Origin: Deltaproteobacteria bacterium
GTDB taxonomy: Bacteria > Desulfobacterota > Deferrisomatia > Deferrisomatales > JACRMM01
DNA length: 64,000 nucleotides
Direction of reading: 5' to 3'
NCBI GenBank assembly: GCA_016214985.1
Contig: JACRMM010000015.1
Coordinates: 1-64,000 of the forward strand
The translations under genes were made by a program, and so were the position numbers. Of this stretch, positions 1-8,253 are shown one piece after another. The notes beneath the pieces are model-generated. The model was not told the origin of the DNA and did no database searches. It was given only the letters and a program-made list of their open reading frames with translations. Each line of letters opens with the position of its first letter. The first letter of the stretch is position 1.

Positions 1-135
1 CAATCCGCGAATATCAGCATGATCTACCGTCGCACAATCGGCCCCGCTCCTACTCATGCCCTGGAGGAGAAGCAACACCAAAACCAAGAAAATCTGGGGA
101 AGGGGCGCTTTTCCTCTATTGACAGTGTCAGCCAT
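1..135 (-). CDS. Exported protein, N-terminus only (runs off the left edge)
   Basis: An open frame on the minus strand starts with ATG at 135 and stays open for 45 codons to base 1. The first residues MADTVNRGKAPLPQ are followed by a strongly hydrophobic stretch (IFLVLVLLLLQGM) and a small-residue region SRSGADC, which looks like a Sec signal peptide or a lipoprotein leader. Nothing of the mature protein is visible, so no function can be given. It is divergent from the PocR gene at 371, so the 235-base gap between them should hold both promoters. An upstream AGGCGG could serve as a weak ribosome-binding site. Confidence 0.45.
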   Translation of the reverse strand, partial: MADTVNRGKAPLPQIFLVLVLLLLQGMSRSGADCATVDHADIRGL

Positions 136-197
136 ATCAACCGCCTGTTGAAGAGCCAGGACTCGCGCGGGGGCAGCACCATTCATGATCCTCTGCC

Positions 198-212
198 TGG
201 CATGTACCTTGC
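198..212 (+). promoter_or_regulatory. Candidate sigma54 (-24/-12) promoter for the PocR sensor gene
   Basis: TGGCATGTACCTTGC matches the sigma54 consensus TGGCACG-N4-TTGC with a single mismatch and the exact GG-to-GC spacing. It points at the PocR gene, leaving a leader of about 145 bases. Genes with sigma54 promoters normally need an enhancer-binding activator; none is next to it. Confidence 0.5.
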
Positions 213-370
213 CTCGACCGTTTGTGCGCGTATGACTTCAGAGGTGACGCAACACGGATACGCTCCAGGGGTCTTCAGTACCCTGCTATGCCCTGCCCGC
301 GTGAACCGAGGCCCGACCGAGAACCGGGAGACATCCGTGTCCTCGTTTTCTTGACCAGGAGGTGGACGAC

Positions 371-1771
371 GTGACCGAACTAAGGTCTCAAATCCTGGAG
401 ACCGTCTGCTGCCTGGCGGCAAGACTCCTCCAGAGCCTGGGGGATGAACCCGCCCGGGTTCGAGAACTGGCCCTCGCGCTTTCCGAGGCGGCCGAAAAGG
501 CCCGACGGGAGGCCCAGGCCGAGCGAGGACATACGCAGGTGAGGGCGGCGACGGCCTCGTGGCAAGAACAACCCGTGCTGCATGCGTTGATGGACGACCT
601 GAGGGGGGTCGAGGCGGAGCTCGGGGCCAGCGAGGAGCGACTGAGAACCATCACCGAGAACGCTCCGGACCTCATCCTTCAACTCGACCGCGCTGGGTGC
701 ATCACGTATCTCAATCGTGTCGTGGCCGGTCGCAGGCCCGAGGAAGTCCTGGGGAAGCCTTTTACGGATTGGATCTCTTCCGACTTTCACCCGGTGGCGA
801 GGGGGGCTCTGGAACGGGTCCTGCGCGGAGGCGTGCGCGAGGAGTTTGAGGCCCCCGGCGCGGGGGCTGACGGGGAACTTCGATGGTACCAGGTCCGGTT
901 GGCGCCGGTGACCGCCGGTCGCAGGGTGGTGAGCGTCATCCTCGTCGGCACCGACATCACCGAGCGCAGGCGGGCGGCGGAGGCGCTTCTGGAATCGAAG
1001 GAGGGGCTCGAGGTGCGAATTGCAGAGCGCACTGCCGAGCTGCGCACGGTCAATCAGCAGTTGCAGGCGGAACTGGCCGAGCGAGAACGGGTCGAGAAGG
1101 CCTTGCGAGAGAACGAGGAACGCCTGCGTTTGAAGCTCGATTCCATTCTCTTGCCGGGTGTGGAGGTAATCGAAGAGGAGTTGGGTAATATTTTGGATGC
1201 ACAGGCCATTCAATCCATGATGGAAGACTTCAACAAGCTTACAGACATGGCCCTGGCAGTCTTGGATGTCAAAGGAAATGTTCTGGTAGCGGTAGGCTGG
1301 CAGGACATCTGCACAAGATTTCACAGAGTCCATCCGGAGTCCGCACGAAACTGTACGGAGAGCGACCTATTCTTGGCTAGTAACGTGCGTCAAGGCCAGT
1401 ACGTGGACTATAAATGTAAGAATAGCCTGTGTGACGTAGTAACTCCATTGTATATCGGCGGGAAGCACGTCGGAAATATCTATACGGGCCAGTTCTTCTA
1501 CGACGACGAAGTTGTTGATGTCGGGTCTTTCATCGACCAAGCGGCCAGATATGGCTTTGACCGCGAGTCCTATCTCCAGGCATTGCAGCGCGTGCCGCGG
1601 CTCAGCCGGGAGAGGGTCAACACTCTGATGGATTTTCTTGTGAAATTCTCCGACCTCGTCTCCCGGCTGAGCTTCAGCAACCTCAAGTTGGCCCGGGCCA
1701 TGGCGGAGCAGGGGCGGATCGAAGCGGTCTTGCGCGAGAAGGCGGCACGGGGGGAGGCCGGTGATCCGTGA
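371..1771 (+). CDS. PAS-PocR sensory protein without an output domain
   Basis: This 466-residue protein has a helical N-terminus, a PAS domain (about 85-197, ending in the typical GTDITERRR), a coiled coil (about 200-257) and a PocR sensory domain (about 273-437). The PocR part carries four cysteines in the DICTRF, RNCTES and CKNSLCD segments, as in family members thought to bind small ligands or a metal. PocR domains usually feed a histidine kinase, cyclase or HTH domain, but here the chain ends 30 residues later, so it is either a partner protein or a truncated kinase. GTG at 371 is chosen over the in-frame GTG at 362 because AGGAGG at 357-362 lies eight bases upstream of it. The PocR half (about 1150-1560) is visibly more AT-rich than the PAS half. 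Confidence 0.8.
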   Translation: MTELRSQILETVCCLAARLLQSLGDEPARVRELALALSEAAEKARREAQAERGHTQVRAATASWQEQPVLHALMDDLRGVEAELGASEERLRTITENAPDLILQLDRAGCITYLNRVVAGRRPEEVLGKPFTDWISSDFHPVARGALERVLRGGVREEFEAPGAGADGELRWYQVRLAPVTAGRRVVSVILVGTDITERRRAAEALLESKEGLEVRIAERTAELRTVNQQLQAELAERERVEKALRENEERLRLKLDSILLPGVEVIEEELGNILDAQAIQSMMEDFNKLTDMALAVLDVKGNVLVAVGWQDICTRFHRVHPESARNCTESDLFLASNVRQGQYVDYKCKNSLCDVVTPLYIGGKHVGNIYTGQFFYDDEVVDVGSFIDQAARYGFDRESYLQALQRVPRLSRERVNTLMDFLVKFSDLVSRLSFSNLKLARAMAEQGRIEAVLREKAARGEAGDP

Positions 1772-2194
1772 GCCGTGTGACCGAAGGGGGCGTTGACGCG
1801 GAAGGTGCACAACGTGACTGTGCGGCGGGGCTCCAGGGACAGGCTGTTCAGCCAACGACAGGCAGCACCCTCGCCGCCCGATCAACGCAGCGAGGGCGAG
1901 TCGCAGGCGACGAAGGCGACCGGGATGCACTGTCGGCGATGCCGGGTGCACGGAGAAAGTCGTCGGAGCCAATCTACGGATTGTGGACGGCGCGGCCGAA
2001 AGAGAGGCGCGGGGCGGAGAGAACGCCCTTGACCCGCTCACCTCAGAAGGATCCTCGCCGCGCCCGTGGGTTCGGTTCGACCAGCGAGGGCAAGGACTGC
2101 GTGCCCCAACCGTCTCCTTAGGCCTCCTGCGCGGGAATCTCCTTGACGGAGGCCATCGGCCGCCGGATAGTGACGGCATCTCTTCGCCCCGCTC
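1772..2194. other. Gene-free stretch after the PocR gene
   Basis: No recognisable protein is found on either strand between the PocR gene and the terminator-like hairpin at 2195. A frame overlapping the PocR stop (GTGA at 1768) runs to 2121, but its arginine- and glycine-rich product resembles nothing I know. The stretch could be the decayed remains of a kinase output domain. Confidence 0.4.
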
Positions 2195-2233
2195 GAAACG
2201 CCGAAAGGCCCCCGGGCGGGGCCGTTTCTTTTC
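2195..2233 (+). terminator. Rho-independent terminator-like hairpin
   Basis: GAAACG (2195-2200) pairs with CGTTTC (2223-2228) around an inner AGGCCCC/GGGGCC stem, and the hairpin is followed by TTTTC. It would end transcription coming from the PocR gene before nagZ. Confidence 0.6.
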
Positions 2234-2271
2234 TGGGTGTCTGACGTGCGACGCCGACAAGGAGACGCCGA

Positions 2272-3222
2272 GTGCAGCGTGAACGAACGCCCCGCGTGGG
2301 CCGGCGCTTCGTCCTGGGGTTCGAAGGTACGCGCCTTCCGGACGACCTCGTGGCCTTTGCCCGGCGCTTCGGCTTGGGCGGGGTGATCCTCTTCCGACGC
2401 AACTGCCCGGACGCGGCCACGGTGGCTGCGCTGTGCGACGAGATCCACCGCAGGGTGGGAGAGGCCGACCCCTGTGGGCGGCCCCTCGTCTACGTCGACC
2501 AGGAGGGAGGGCGCGTGGAGAGGATCCACGACGGGGTGCCGCGGCTGCCGCCCGCCGCGCAGCTCGGTCGGGGAGGTCCGGTCGCCGTGGAGGCGGCGGC
2601 CCGGGAGCAGGCGGCAGCTCTGGCGGCCCTCGGGATCGACGTGAACCTCGCGCCGGTCTGTGATGTGGTCCAGGAAGGGGAGAGCGGGGCGATCGGCGAC
2701 CGGAGCTTCGGCGGAGACCCGGTCGCGGTGGCCGAGCTCGCGGCCGCGTGGGTCCGCGGGAGCCTCAGCGGGGGCGTGCTCCCCTGCGCCAAGCACTTCC
2801 CGGGCCACGGCGCGGCGAAGGTCGACAGTCACCGAGGGCTCCCCAGGGTCGACAAGTCGCGGCAGCAGTGGGCCTCCGTGGACCGGCCACCCTTCCAGGC
2901 GGCCGTGGCCGCCGGGGTCCCCCTGGTCATGGCCGCCCACGTGTGTTTCCCGGCGATCCACCCCGAGCCGGCCACGCTCGCCGCCGGGTGGCTCGGCGAG
3001 GAGCTGCGCGGTGGGCTGGGCTTTCGGGGCGCTGTGATCTCGGACGACCTGGAGATGGGGGCGTTGGCGGGGCTCGGGTCCCCGGAAGAGGTGGCGATGG
3101 CCGCCCTGGCCGCGGGCTGCGACCGCCTCATCTACGGTCGGATGCTCCGGCCTGACCTGGCAGTAGAACCGATCGCTAGGCGGCTCCAGAGAGAGCAGGA
3201 AAGGACAGATGATCGAACGTGA
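2272..3222 (+). CDS. nagZ: Beta-N-acetylglucosaminidase NagZ (glycoside hydrolase family 3)
   Basis: A 316-residue family 3 glycosidase that removes N-acetylglucosamine from muropeptides in the cytoplasm during cell-wall recycling. It has the NagZ signature CAKHFPGHG followed by DSHRGLP, whose Asp-His pair is the family's acid/base element, and the nucleophile segment ISDDLEMGAL. There is no signal peptide, consistent with the cytoplasmic recycling enzyme. The start is GTG at 2272 with AAGGAG seven bases upstream. The following kinase-like gene starts inside its last codons (14-base overlap), so the two are translated together and probably form a muropeptide-recycling unit. Confidence 0.9.
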   Translation: MQRERTPRVGRRFVLGFEGTRLPDDLVAFARRFGLGGVILFRRNCPDAATVAALCDEIHRRVGEADPCGRPLVYVDQEGGRVERIHDGVPRLPPAAQLGRGGPVAVEAAAREQAAALAALGIDVNLAPVCDVVQEGESGAIGDRSFGGDPVAVAELAAAWVRGSLSGGVLPCAKHFPGHGAAKVDSHRGLPRVDKSRQQWASVDRPPFQAAVAAGVPLVMAAHVCFPAIHPEPATLAAGWLGEELRGGLGFRGAVISDDLEMGALAGLGSPEEVAMAALAAGCDRLIYGRMLRPDLAVEPIARRLQREQERTDDRT

Positions 3223-4255
3223 AGCCCTGGCCCATCTCGTGGGCTCTTGGGGGCCCGTGCTGGACGTTGCCCCCCTCCACGGGGACGGGTCGTCTCGGTG
3301 CTTCTACCGGGTGTGGGGTGCCACGGGTACCCGGGTGCTTCTCGTGGGGCCAGACCCGGACGAGAACGCCGCGACCGTTCGGGTGGCGCGGCACCTGGGG
3401 AACCGCGGGGTCCGCGTGCCCCGGGTCCACGCCGTGGACGCGGCGCGCGGGTGGATCCTCCTCGACGACCTCGGGGACCGGAACCTCTGGACCGCGCGGC
3501 AGCAGTGCCGCGGTCTCGATGAGGTGCTCGAGCTCTACGGACCGGTGCTGGAGCTCCTCGTCCGGATGCAGGTCCGCGGGGCCCGGGGGTTCGACCTCGC
3601 CGTCGGGTTTGCCTGGGCCCCATACGGCCGCGAGACGATGATCGAGGCCGAAGGGCTCTACTTTGCCGCGGAGTTCGCGGGGGGCGTGCTGGGGCTCGAG
3701 GTTCCTGCGGGGTTTCTCTCCGACCTGGCGCGCCTGGCCGACATCGCGGCCGCGGCCCCTGCGGTCTACTTCCTGCACAGAGATTTCCAAAGCCGGAATA
3801 TCCAAATGACTGAGGCGGGCCCCTATGTGATCGATTTTCAAGGAGCAAGACCAGGACCACTGGCCTACGACGCCGCGGCCCTGATCTTGGATCCTTACGT
3901 CGGGCACTCCCAGGCTGCGCGGGCCCGCCTCCTGTCGGACTACCTGAGGCGGCTCGAGGAGGAGGGGGTCGATTCCGGTCCGGTGTCACGGTCCTGGCTC
4001 GCGCTCGGGACCTTCCGGTTGCTGCAGGCTCTCGGCGCCTACGGCAAGCTCGGGGGACGCCTTGGCAAGCCGGGGTTCCTCGAGCACGCCGGCTGCGCGC
4101 TCGACCTGCTCGTGGAGCACCTGGGGGAGTGGGGCGCGGCGGAGTGGCCTTCGCTGTGGGCCGTCGCAACGCAGGCCCGGGACCGCTGGCGGCGGCGTTC
4201 GGCCGGGCTTCGGAGTCCCGCCGCGGGGGGTAACGCGCGTGCCCCCGGCGCTTGA
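3209..4255 (+). CDS. AmgK-like sugar kinase (aminoglycoside phosphotransferase fold)
   Basis: A 348-residue member of the APH/choline-kinase fold. The catalytic loop HRDFQSRNIQ (about residue 190) and the magnesium-binding DFQGARPGPLAYDAA segment are intact. Among this fold the close match in size and motifs is the AmgK group, which phosphorylates N-acetylmuramate and N-acetylglucosamine at the anomeric position. Direct overlap with nagZ, whose product releases N-acetylglucosamine, supports that assignment. The partner MurU is not in the window, and an unrelated small-molecule kinase role cannot be excluded. Confidence 0.7.
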   Translation: MIEREALAHLVGSWGPVLDVAPLHGDGSSRCFYRVWGATGTRVLLVGPDPDENAATVRVARHLGNRGVRVPRVHAVDAARGWILLDDLGDRNLWTARQQCRGLDEVLELYGPVLELLVRMQVRGARGFDLAVGFAWAPYGRETMIEAEGLYFAAEFAGGVLGLEVPAGFLSDLARLADIAAAAPAVYFLHRDFQSRNIQMTEAGPYVIDFQGARPGPLAYDAAALILDPYVGHSQAARARLLSDYLRRLEEEGVDSGPVSRSWLALGTFRLLQALGAYGKLGGRLGKPGFLEHAGCALDLLVEHLGEWGAAEWPSLWAVATQARDRWRRRSAGLRSPAAGGNARAPGA

Positions 4256-4299
4256 CACCCCCCTTCGATTCCAGTACCAGAGACCCCAGGAGGTACGCC

Positions 4300-4488
4300 A
4301 TGTGTGAGTCCAATGCATTCGTGCGGCGCGGGACAACCGAGGAGCTGCTCTTGAGCGAGGTGGCGATCGTGGAGCCCGTAGAGGGTGGTTTCCGGCTGCG
4401 CAGCCTGTTTGGAGAGGAGGCACTCGTGCGGGGCCGCCTCGAGGAGATCAACCTCCTCAAGCACAAGATCCTGTTCGCGGAGGAGTAG
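4300..4488 (+). CDS. CooT-family small nickel-binding protein
   Basis: A 62-residue protein beginning MCESNAF. CooT proteins are small, dimeric nickel-binding proteins in which the conserved Cys2 is the metal ligand; length, the Cys2 and the ending EEINLLKHKILFAEE fit the family. CAGGAGG at 4287-4293 sets the start at 4300. CooT takes part in nickel delivery to CO dehydrogenase in Rhodospirillum, but no CO dehydrogenase or hydrogenase gene is in this window, so its client is unknown. It sits 4 bases before the ThiE/TenI-like gene and may be co-transcribed with it. Confidence 0.75.
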   Translation: MCESNAFVRRGTTEELLLSEVAIVEPVEGGFRLRSLFGEEALVRGRLEEINLLKHKILFAEE

Positions 4489-4492
4489 TCTC

Positions 4493-5188
4493 GTGGCGGG
4501 CCGGGCGCGGGGAGCGCGCCTGGCGGCGGCGCTGCCCTTCCCCGTCGCGGCGCTTGCGGACCTGACGCTGCTCGCCGCTCGCCTGGTCCCCGCGGCCGCG
4601 GCGGCGGTTCGGGGTGGCTTGCCGTGGATCGTGCTTCGGGCGCGCGGTGCCTCCACCGAGGAGCGGGTTCGCCTCGGCCGAGAGCTCCTCTCGCTCTGCC
4701 CGGGGCTCTACCTTACCGTCCATGGGGACCCGGACGCGTGCCGAGAGCTCGGCGCTGCGGGTCTGCACCTTCCGGGGACCGGCTTCGACGTGGCGGCCGT
4801 GCGCAGGGCCCACCCGGGGGTGCTCCTCGGAGTCTCGTGCCACGGGGCGGCAGACGTGGAGTGCGCGAGCGCGGCCGGAGCGGACTACGCGTTCCTGAGC
4901 CCGCTGTTCGCCCCCACGTCCAAGACGAGCTCCTCGCCGCCGCTGGGCCGCGAGGGGTTTCGCGCTGTCGCCTCGCGATCTCGGCTTCCGCTCCTGGCCC
5001 TGGGCGGAATCCGGCCGGAGCGCCTCGAGGCGGCGGCGGCGGCTGGCGCGGCCGGCGCGGCCGTGCTCGGCGATCTGTTCTTGGCCCCGGATCCCATGCT
5101 GCGAGCAGTGCAGTACCGGCGCGCCGCCGAGCGCACCCGGTGGCTCGCAAGCACCCCATCAGGGCATCGGAGGAGAAGAGATCTATGA
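4493..5188 (+). CDS. ThiE/TenI-family protein
   Basis: A 231-residue TIM-barrel protein of the thiamine-phosphate synthase/thiazole tautomerase family. Recognisable pieces are LRARG (phosphate-binding strand), the region ending [25 protein letters not shown] (the loop equivalent to GPxxPTxTK in ThiE) and LALGGI. Several ThiE positions are altered, for example LTVHGDPD where ThiE has an Asn-Asp pair. GTG at 4493 is the first start after the CooT stop, although no good ribosome-binding site is seen. Its stop overlaps the ThiD-ThiN start (ATGA at 5185). Because the next gene already supplies a ThiN-type synthase, this one may act as tautomerase or be redundant. Confidence 0.7.
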   Translation: MAGRARGARLAAALPFPVAALADLTLLAARLVPAAAAAVRGGLPWIVLRARGASTEERVRLGRELLSLCPGLYLTVHGDPDACRELGAAGLHLPGTGFDVAAVRRAHPGVLLGVSCHGAADVECASAAGADYAFLSPLFAPTSKTSSSPPLGREGFRAVASRSRLPLLALGGIRPERLEAAAAAGAAGAAVLGDLFLAPDPMLRAVQYRRAAERTRWLASTPSGHRRRRDL

Positions 5189-6474
5189 CCGCAATTCCGC
5201 GCGCCCTGACCATCGCCGGCTCCGACTCCGGAGGTGGCGCCGGTATCCAGACCGATCTGAGGACCTTCACGGTGCTCGGGTGTCACGGATCGTCGGCGCT
5301 CACCGCGATCACGGCCCAGAACTCCCTCGGCGTCCAGGGAGTCTTCCCGCTCCCGCCCGAGGCCGTCGAGGCTCAGATCGAGAGCGTGCTCTCGGACATC
5401 GGCACCGACGCGGCCAAGACTGGCATGTTGTTCTCGGCCGAGGTAATCCAGGCCGTGGCCCGAGCCCTCAACCGACGCCCGATCGAGAAGCTGGTCGTCG
5501 ACCCGGTGATGGTCGCAAAGGGCGGTGCGCCGCTGCTCCGTCCGGACGCCCAGGACGCGCTCGTGCGCGAGATTCTTCCTCGGGCGCTCCTGGTCACCCC
5601 CAATCTGCCTGAGGCCGAGGCGCTCACGGGCGTCGCGGTCACGGGAACAGAGACCGGGCAGGAGGCATGCCGCCGGCTCCTGGACCTCGGGCCCCGGGCC
5701 GTGCTCCTCAAAGGCGGGCATGGGGAGGGGGCCGTGGTGGAGGATCTTTACGCCGACCTCGAAGGGAATCGGGAGGTGCTGCGGGCGCCGCGGCTGCCCA
5801 CCCGCCACACCCACGGAACGGGCTGCACCCTGTCGGCGGCCGTCGCCGGCCACCTCGCTCTCGGGTTCGACCTGCCGGAGGCGGTGCGGAAGGCCCACGG
5901 CTTTCTCCAGGCCGCGATCCGCGAGGGATACCCCCTGGGAGCCGGGCACGGGCCCACGAACCCGTACCGGGCCGCTCGGATGGGCGGCCATTACGGCGTG
6001 CTCGAGCGGCTCCAGGCGGCCTGGGAGATCTTGGAGCTGGCGAACCCGGTGGGCCTGATCCCCGAGGTGTGCTCGAACCTCGCTGAGGCGCTGCCTTCGG
6101 CGCGGACCGCGGAGGATGTGGCGGCGTTTCCTGGGCGGCTGGTGCGGTGCTCCGGCCGAATCCGGCGCCTCGACGGGCCCCGCTTCGGGGTGAGCCGGCA
6201 CCTGGCCGGGCTGCTCGTCGAGGCCGTGCGGTGGGGGAGCCCCTTCCGGGCGGTGATGAACGTCCGCTTCGGCGCCGATGTGGTCGAGGCGTGCCGCCTG
6301 GCCGGTCTTCGGGTCCAGGAGGGGGTCGCGGTCGAACCGGGGGGCGAAGCGCCCGACGTCCTCTTCCACCGGGGCGGGGTGGGCACGGAGCCGATGGTCC
6401 GGGTCTTCGGAGCGGACGCGCCCGAGGTGGCGCGCCGCGTGGCGTCGTTGTGGGAGGTGCTTAGGGGCGCGTAG
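5185..6474 (+). CDS. thiD: ThiD-ThiN fusion: HMP-phosphate kinase / thiamine-phosphate synthase
   Basis: A 429-residue bifunctional thiamine enzyme. Residues 1-265 are ThiD (hydroxymethylpyrimidine/HMP-phosphate kinase), with [16 protein letters not shown] at the N-terminus, [10 protein letters not shown], and the ATP-site [12 protein letters not shown]. Residues about 285-429 are a ThiN domain ([15 protein letters not shown], and near the end VFHRGGVG-like [13 protein letters not shown]), a thiamine-phosphate synthase type unrelated to ThiE and common in archaea and some anaerobes. GGAGGAGAAGAG lies upstream of the ATG, which overlaps the previous stop. One polypeptide thus covers pyrimidine phosphorylation and coupling to the thiazole. 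Confidence 0.88.
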   Translation: MTAIPRALTIAGSDSGGGAGIQTDLRTFTVLGCHGSSALTAITAQNSLGVQGVFPLPPEAVEAQIESVLSDIGTDAAKTGMLFSAEVIQAVARALNRRPIEKLVVDPVMVAKGGAPLLRPDAQDALVREILPRALLVTPNLPEAEALTGVAVTGTETGQEACRRLLDLGPRAVLLKGGHGEGAVVEDLYADLEGNREVLRAPRLPTRHTHGTGCTLSAAVAGHLALGFDLPEAVRKAHGFLQAAIREGYPLGAGHGPTNPYRAARMGGHYGVLERLQAAWEILELANPVGLIPEVCSNLAEALPSARTAEDVAAFPGRLVRCSGRIRRLDGPRFGVSRHLAGLLVEAVRWGSPFRAVMNVRFGADVVEACRLAGLRVQEGVAVEPGGEAPDVLFHRGGVGTEPMVRVFGADAPEVARRVASLWEVLRGA

Positions 6475-6567
6475 CGCCCTCCTCGCTGCATCCGCGGGTT
6501 CCCGCTTCGTCCCAATTCGTCCTTGTTCCGCCAGTCCTCGTCCGTTATCATGCCCGCACTCGGCGGT

Positions 6568-6586
6568 CCTGGGCCTAAAGCCCAGG
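6568..6586 (+). other. Perfect hairpin in the leader of the LysM-NlpC gene
   Basis: CCTGGGC-CTAAA-GCCCAGG forms a 7-bp stem with a 5-base loop, with no T-run after it, so it does not look like a terminator. It lies in the 249-base gap before the cell-wall hydrolase. It could belong to a structured leader; I could not match it to a known riboswitch. Confidence 0.35.
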
Positions 6587-6723
6587 CGTGCCCCGGCCGA
6601 TACGCTGTGGGGATTGCGTCACTGACGCTTCGTTGGGAGCGACCTTCGAGGAGAGGGCAGGAGGGACTGGCGGCTCTGGGGATTCCCTGAAACCCGTGTC
6701 GTATTTCGAGAAGGGACGTGCGG

Positions 6724-7980
6724 ATGAGAGTACCAAACCTGGTGTTGGCGGGCGCTGTTCTGGTGGCGCTCGTCCCAGCAAGCTCGGGGGCGGTCCAAAC
6801 ATACAAGGTCAAGAAGGGAGACACGCTCTACGAGGTGGCACACCGGTTCCACCTCGGTGTCGACGTCCTCAAGGGGGCCAACGCCCTGGACGGCGACGGC
6901 CTTCGGCCAGGGCAGAAGCTGAAGATCCCCTCCAAGAAGAGCGAAGCGATCGAGGTCTCGAAGCGGGAGAAGAAGGGGAACGGCACAAAACACGCCGCGG
7001 ACACGGTTGAGACGGCCAAGAAGGGCAAGAGCGACGAGGCGCGGCGGACTACGGAGCCGGTGGCAACCGCAGGAACGGTCGATCGCGCGTCGCCACGGGT
7101 CCACGTGGTGAAGAAAGGAGACACGCTCCAGGCGATCGCGCGTGCCCACGGCGTGTCGGTCAAGGAACTCAAGGCCCTCAACGGGCTGAAGAAGAGGACC
7201 AAGATCAAGCCGGGCATGGAGCTCGTGGTGACCAAGGGCACTGCGCCGGGCAAACACGGCAAGGGGCTCCGCGAGGAGGTGTACGTCGTCAAGAAGGGAG
7301 ACAATCTCTGGCGGGTCTCCAAGCGCTTCCACCTGAGCGCTCGGGAGCTGAAGTCGCTCAACCAGCTCCACTCGGAAGCGCTCAAGGCCGGCCAGAAGCT
7401 CGTGGTTGCGCGCCACTCTGTGCCCGTGCCGGCCGAGGCCTCGCAGCCGAGCGTGACCGAGTGCCGGCTCGACGACATGAAGGTCGACGCCGAACTCCGC
7501 GCGGCCTCCGAGGAGATCGACCTGGGAGCCGACCCCGAGAGCACGGGCATCACGGCGCGGGTGATTCGCGTGGCCAAGAAGATGCTCGGCATCCCCTACC
7601 GCTTCGGCGGCAACTCGGCCCGGGGGATCGACTGTTCCGCCTACGTCCAGAAGGTGTTCCGGTTCCTCAATATGCCGCTGCCCCGCACGGCGCGGGAGCA
7701 ATATGAGGTGGGCAGCGAGGTCGAGCGCGGGGAGCTCGCCACCGGAGACCTGGTGTTCTTCCGGACCTATGCGCGCTATCCCTCTCACGTGGGGATCTAT
7801 CTGGGGGACAACCAGTTCATCCACGCCTCGTCCAAGGGCAAGAGCGTGACGATCGACAGCTTGGACGAGCCCTTCTACAGCAAGCGGTTCATCGGCGCGA
7901 AGCGAGTCGTGGTCGACGAGACGCCCGAGACCCCGAAGCCGCAGGACAAGGTGCCGGAGACGAGCCAGTCCGCCGGTTGA
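6724..7980 (+). CDS. Exported LysM-NlpC/P60 cell-wall hydrolase
   Basis: A 418-residue exported peptidoglycan hydrolase. A signal peptide ends near ASSGA, then come three LysM domains (YKVKKGDTLYEVAHRF at about 25, VHVVKKGDTLQAIARAH at about 125, VYVVKKGDNLWRVSKRF at about 183) that bind glycan chains, and a C-terminal NlpC/P60 endopeptidase domain (about 275-390). The Cys-His-His triad is visible in GIDCSAYVQ, SHVGIYLG and FIHASS. ATG at 6724 follows AGAAGGGA at a proper distance and is preferred over the in-frame GTG at 6718. It stands alone between the thiamine genes and a convergent rhodanese gene. Confidence 0.9.
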   Translation: MRVPNLVLAGAVLVALVPASSGAVQTYKVKKGDTLYEVAHRFHLGVDVLKGANALDGDGLRPGQKLKIPSKKSEAIEVSKREKKGNGTKHAADTVETAKKGKSDEARRTTEPVATAGTVDRASPRVHVVKKGDTLQAIARAHGVSVKELKALNGLKKRTKIKPGMELVVTKGTAPGKHGKGLREEVYVVKKGDNLWRVSKRFHLSARELKSLNQLHSEALKAGQKLVVARHSVPVPAEASQPSVTECRLDDMKVDAELRAASEEIDLGADPESTGITARVIRVAKKMLGIPYRFGGNSARGIDCSAYVQKVFRFLNMPLPRTAREQYEVGSEVERGELATGDLVFFRTYARYPSHVGIYLGDNQFIHASSKGKSVTIDSLDEPFYSKRFIGAKRVVVDETPETPKPQDKVPETSQSAG

Positions 7981-8002
7981 CGCGCGGTCGCGTCGCTGTC
8001 TG

Positions 8003-8040
8003 ACGAGGGCCACCGGTGAAACAGCGCCGTTGGCCCTCGT
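8003..8040 (+). terminator. Terminator-like hairpin after the LysM-NlpC gene
   Basis: ACGAGGGCCA (8003-8012) pairs perfectly with TGGCCCTCGT (8031-8040) 22 bases after the stop codon. The T-run that follows is weak (TGCGTTTC). The rest of the 7981-8253 gap shows nothing else recognisable. Confidence 0.55.
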
Positions 8041-8231
8041 TGCGTTTCGGAGACCGGAGTGAGGGCTTTGGGCTAGCGGACCGGCCTCGGAGCTTGGACG
8101 AAGCGGATCAGGGGGAGAGGCTGCGGAGGTTGAGGCGCCCCGGGGGGAAGGCAGAGGAGCGGCGGCCCTGCGGGATCGGCACAGACGGCCGACGGGGGGC
8201 AGGGCAGGCTCGGTACCGGCCAGGGGGTTGG

Positions 8232-8252
8232 AAAAGCGGCGACCGCCGTCGC
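8232..8252 (-). terminator. Small terminator-like hairpin after the rhodanese gene
   Basis: On the minus strand GCGAC-GGCG-GTCGC is followed by CGCTTTTCC immediately after the proposed TGA stop at 8254-8256. A hairpin here fits the read-through gene end better than an end at the internal UGA. Confidence 0.4.
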
Positions 8253-8253
8253 G

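Noticed and set aside
19..354. 111-codon plus-strand frame at the left end
   Set aside because: No family resemblance, no ribosome-binding site, and it runs against a minus-strand frame with a convincing signal peptide and over the sigma54-type promoter.
1367..2260. Long minus-strand frame overlapping the PocR gene and the following gap
   Set aside because: Composition is that of a high-GC shadow frame (Arg/Pro/Ser-rich), it overlaps a well-supported gene and contains a terminator-like hairpin.
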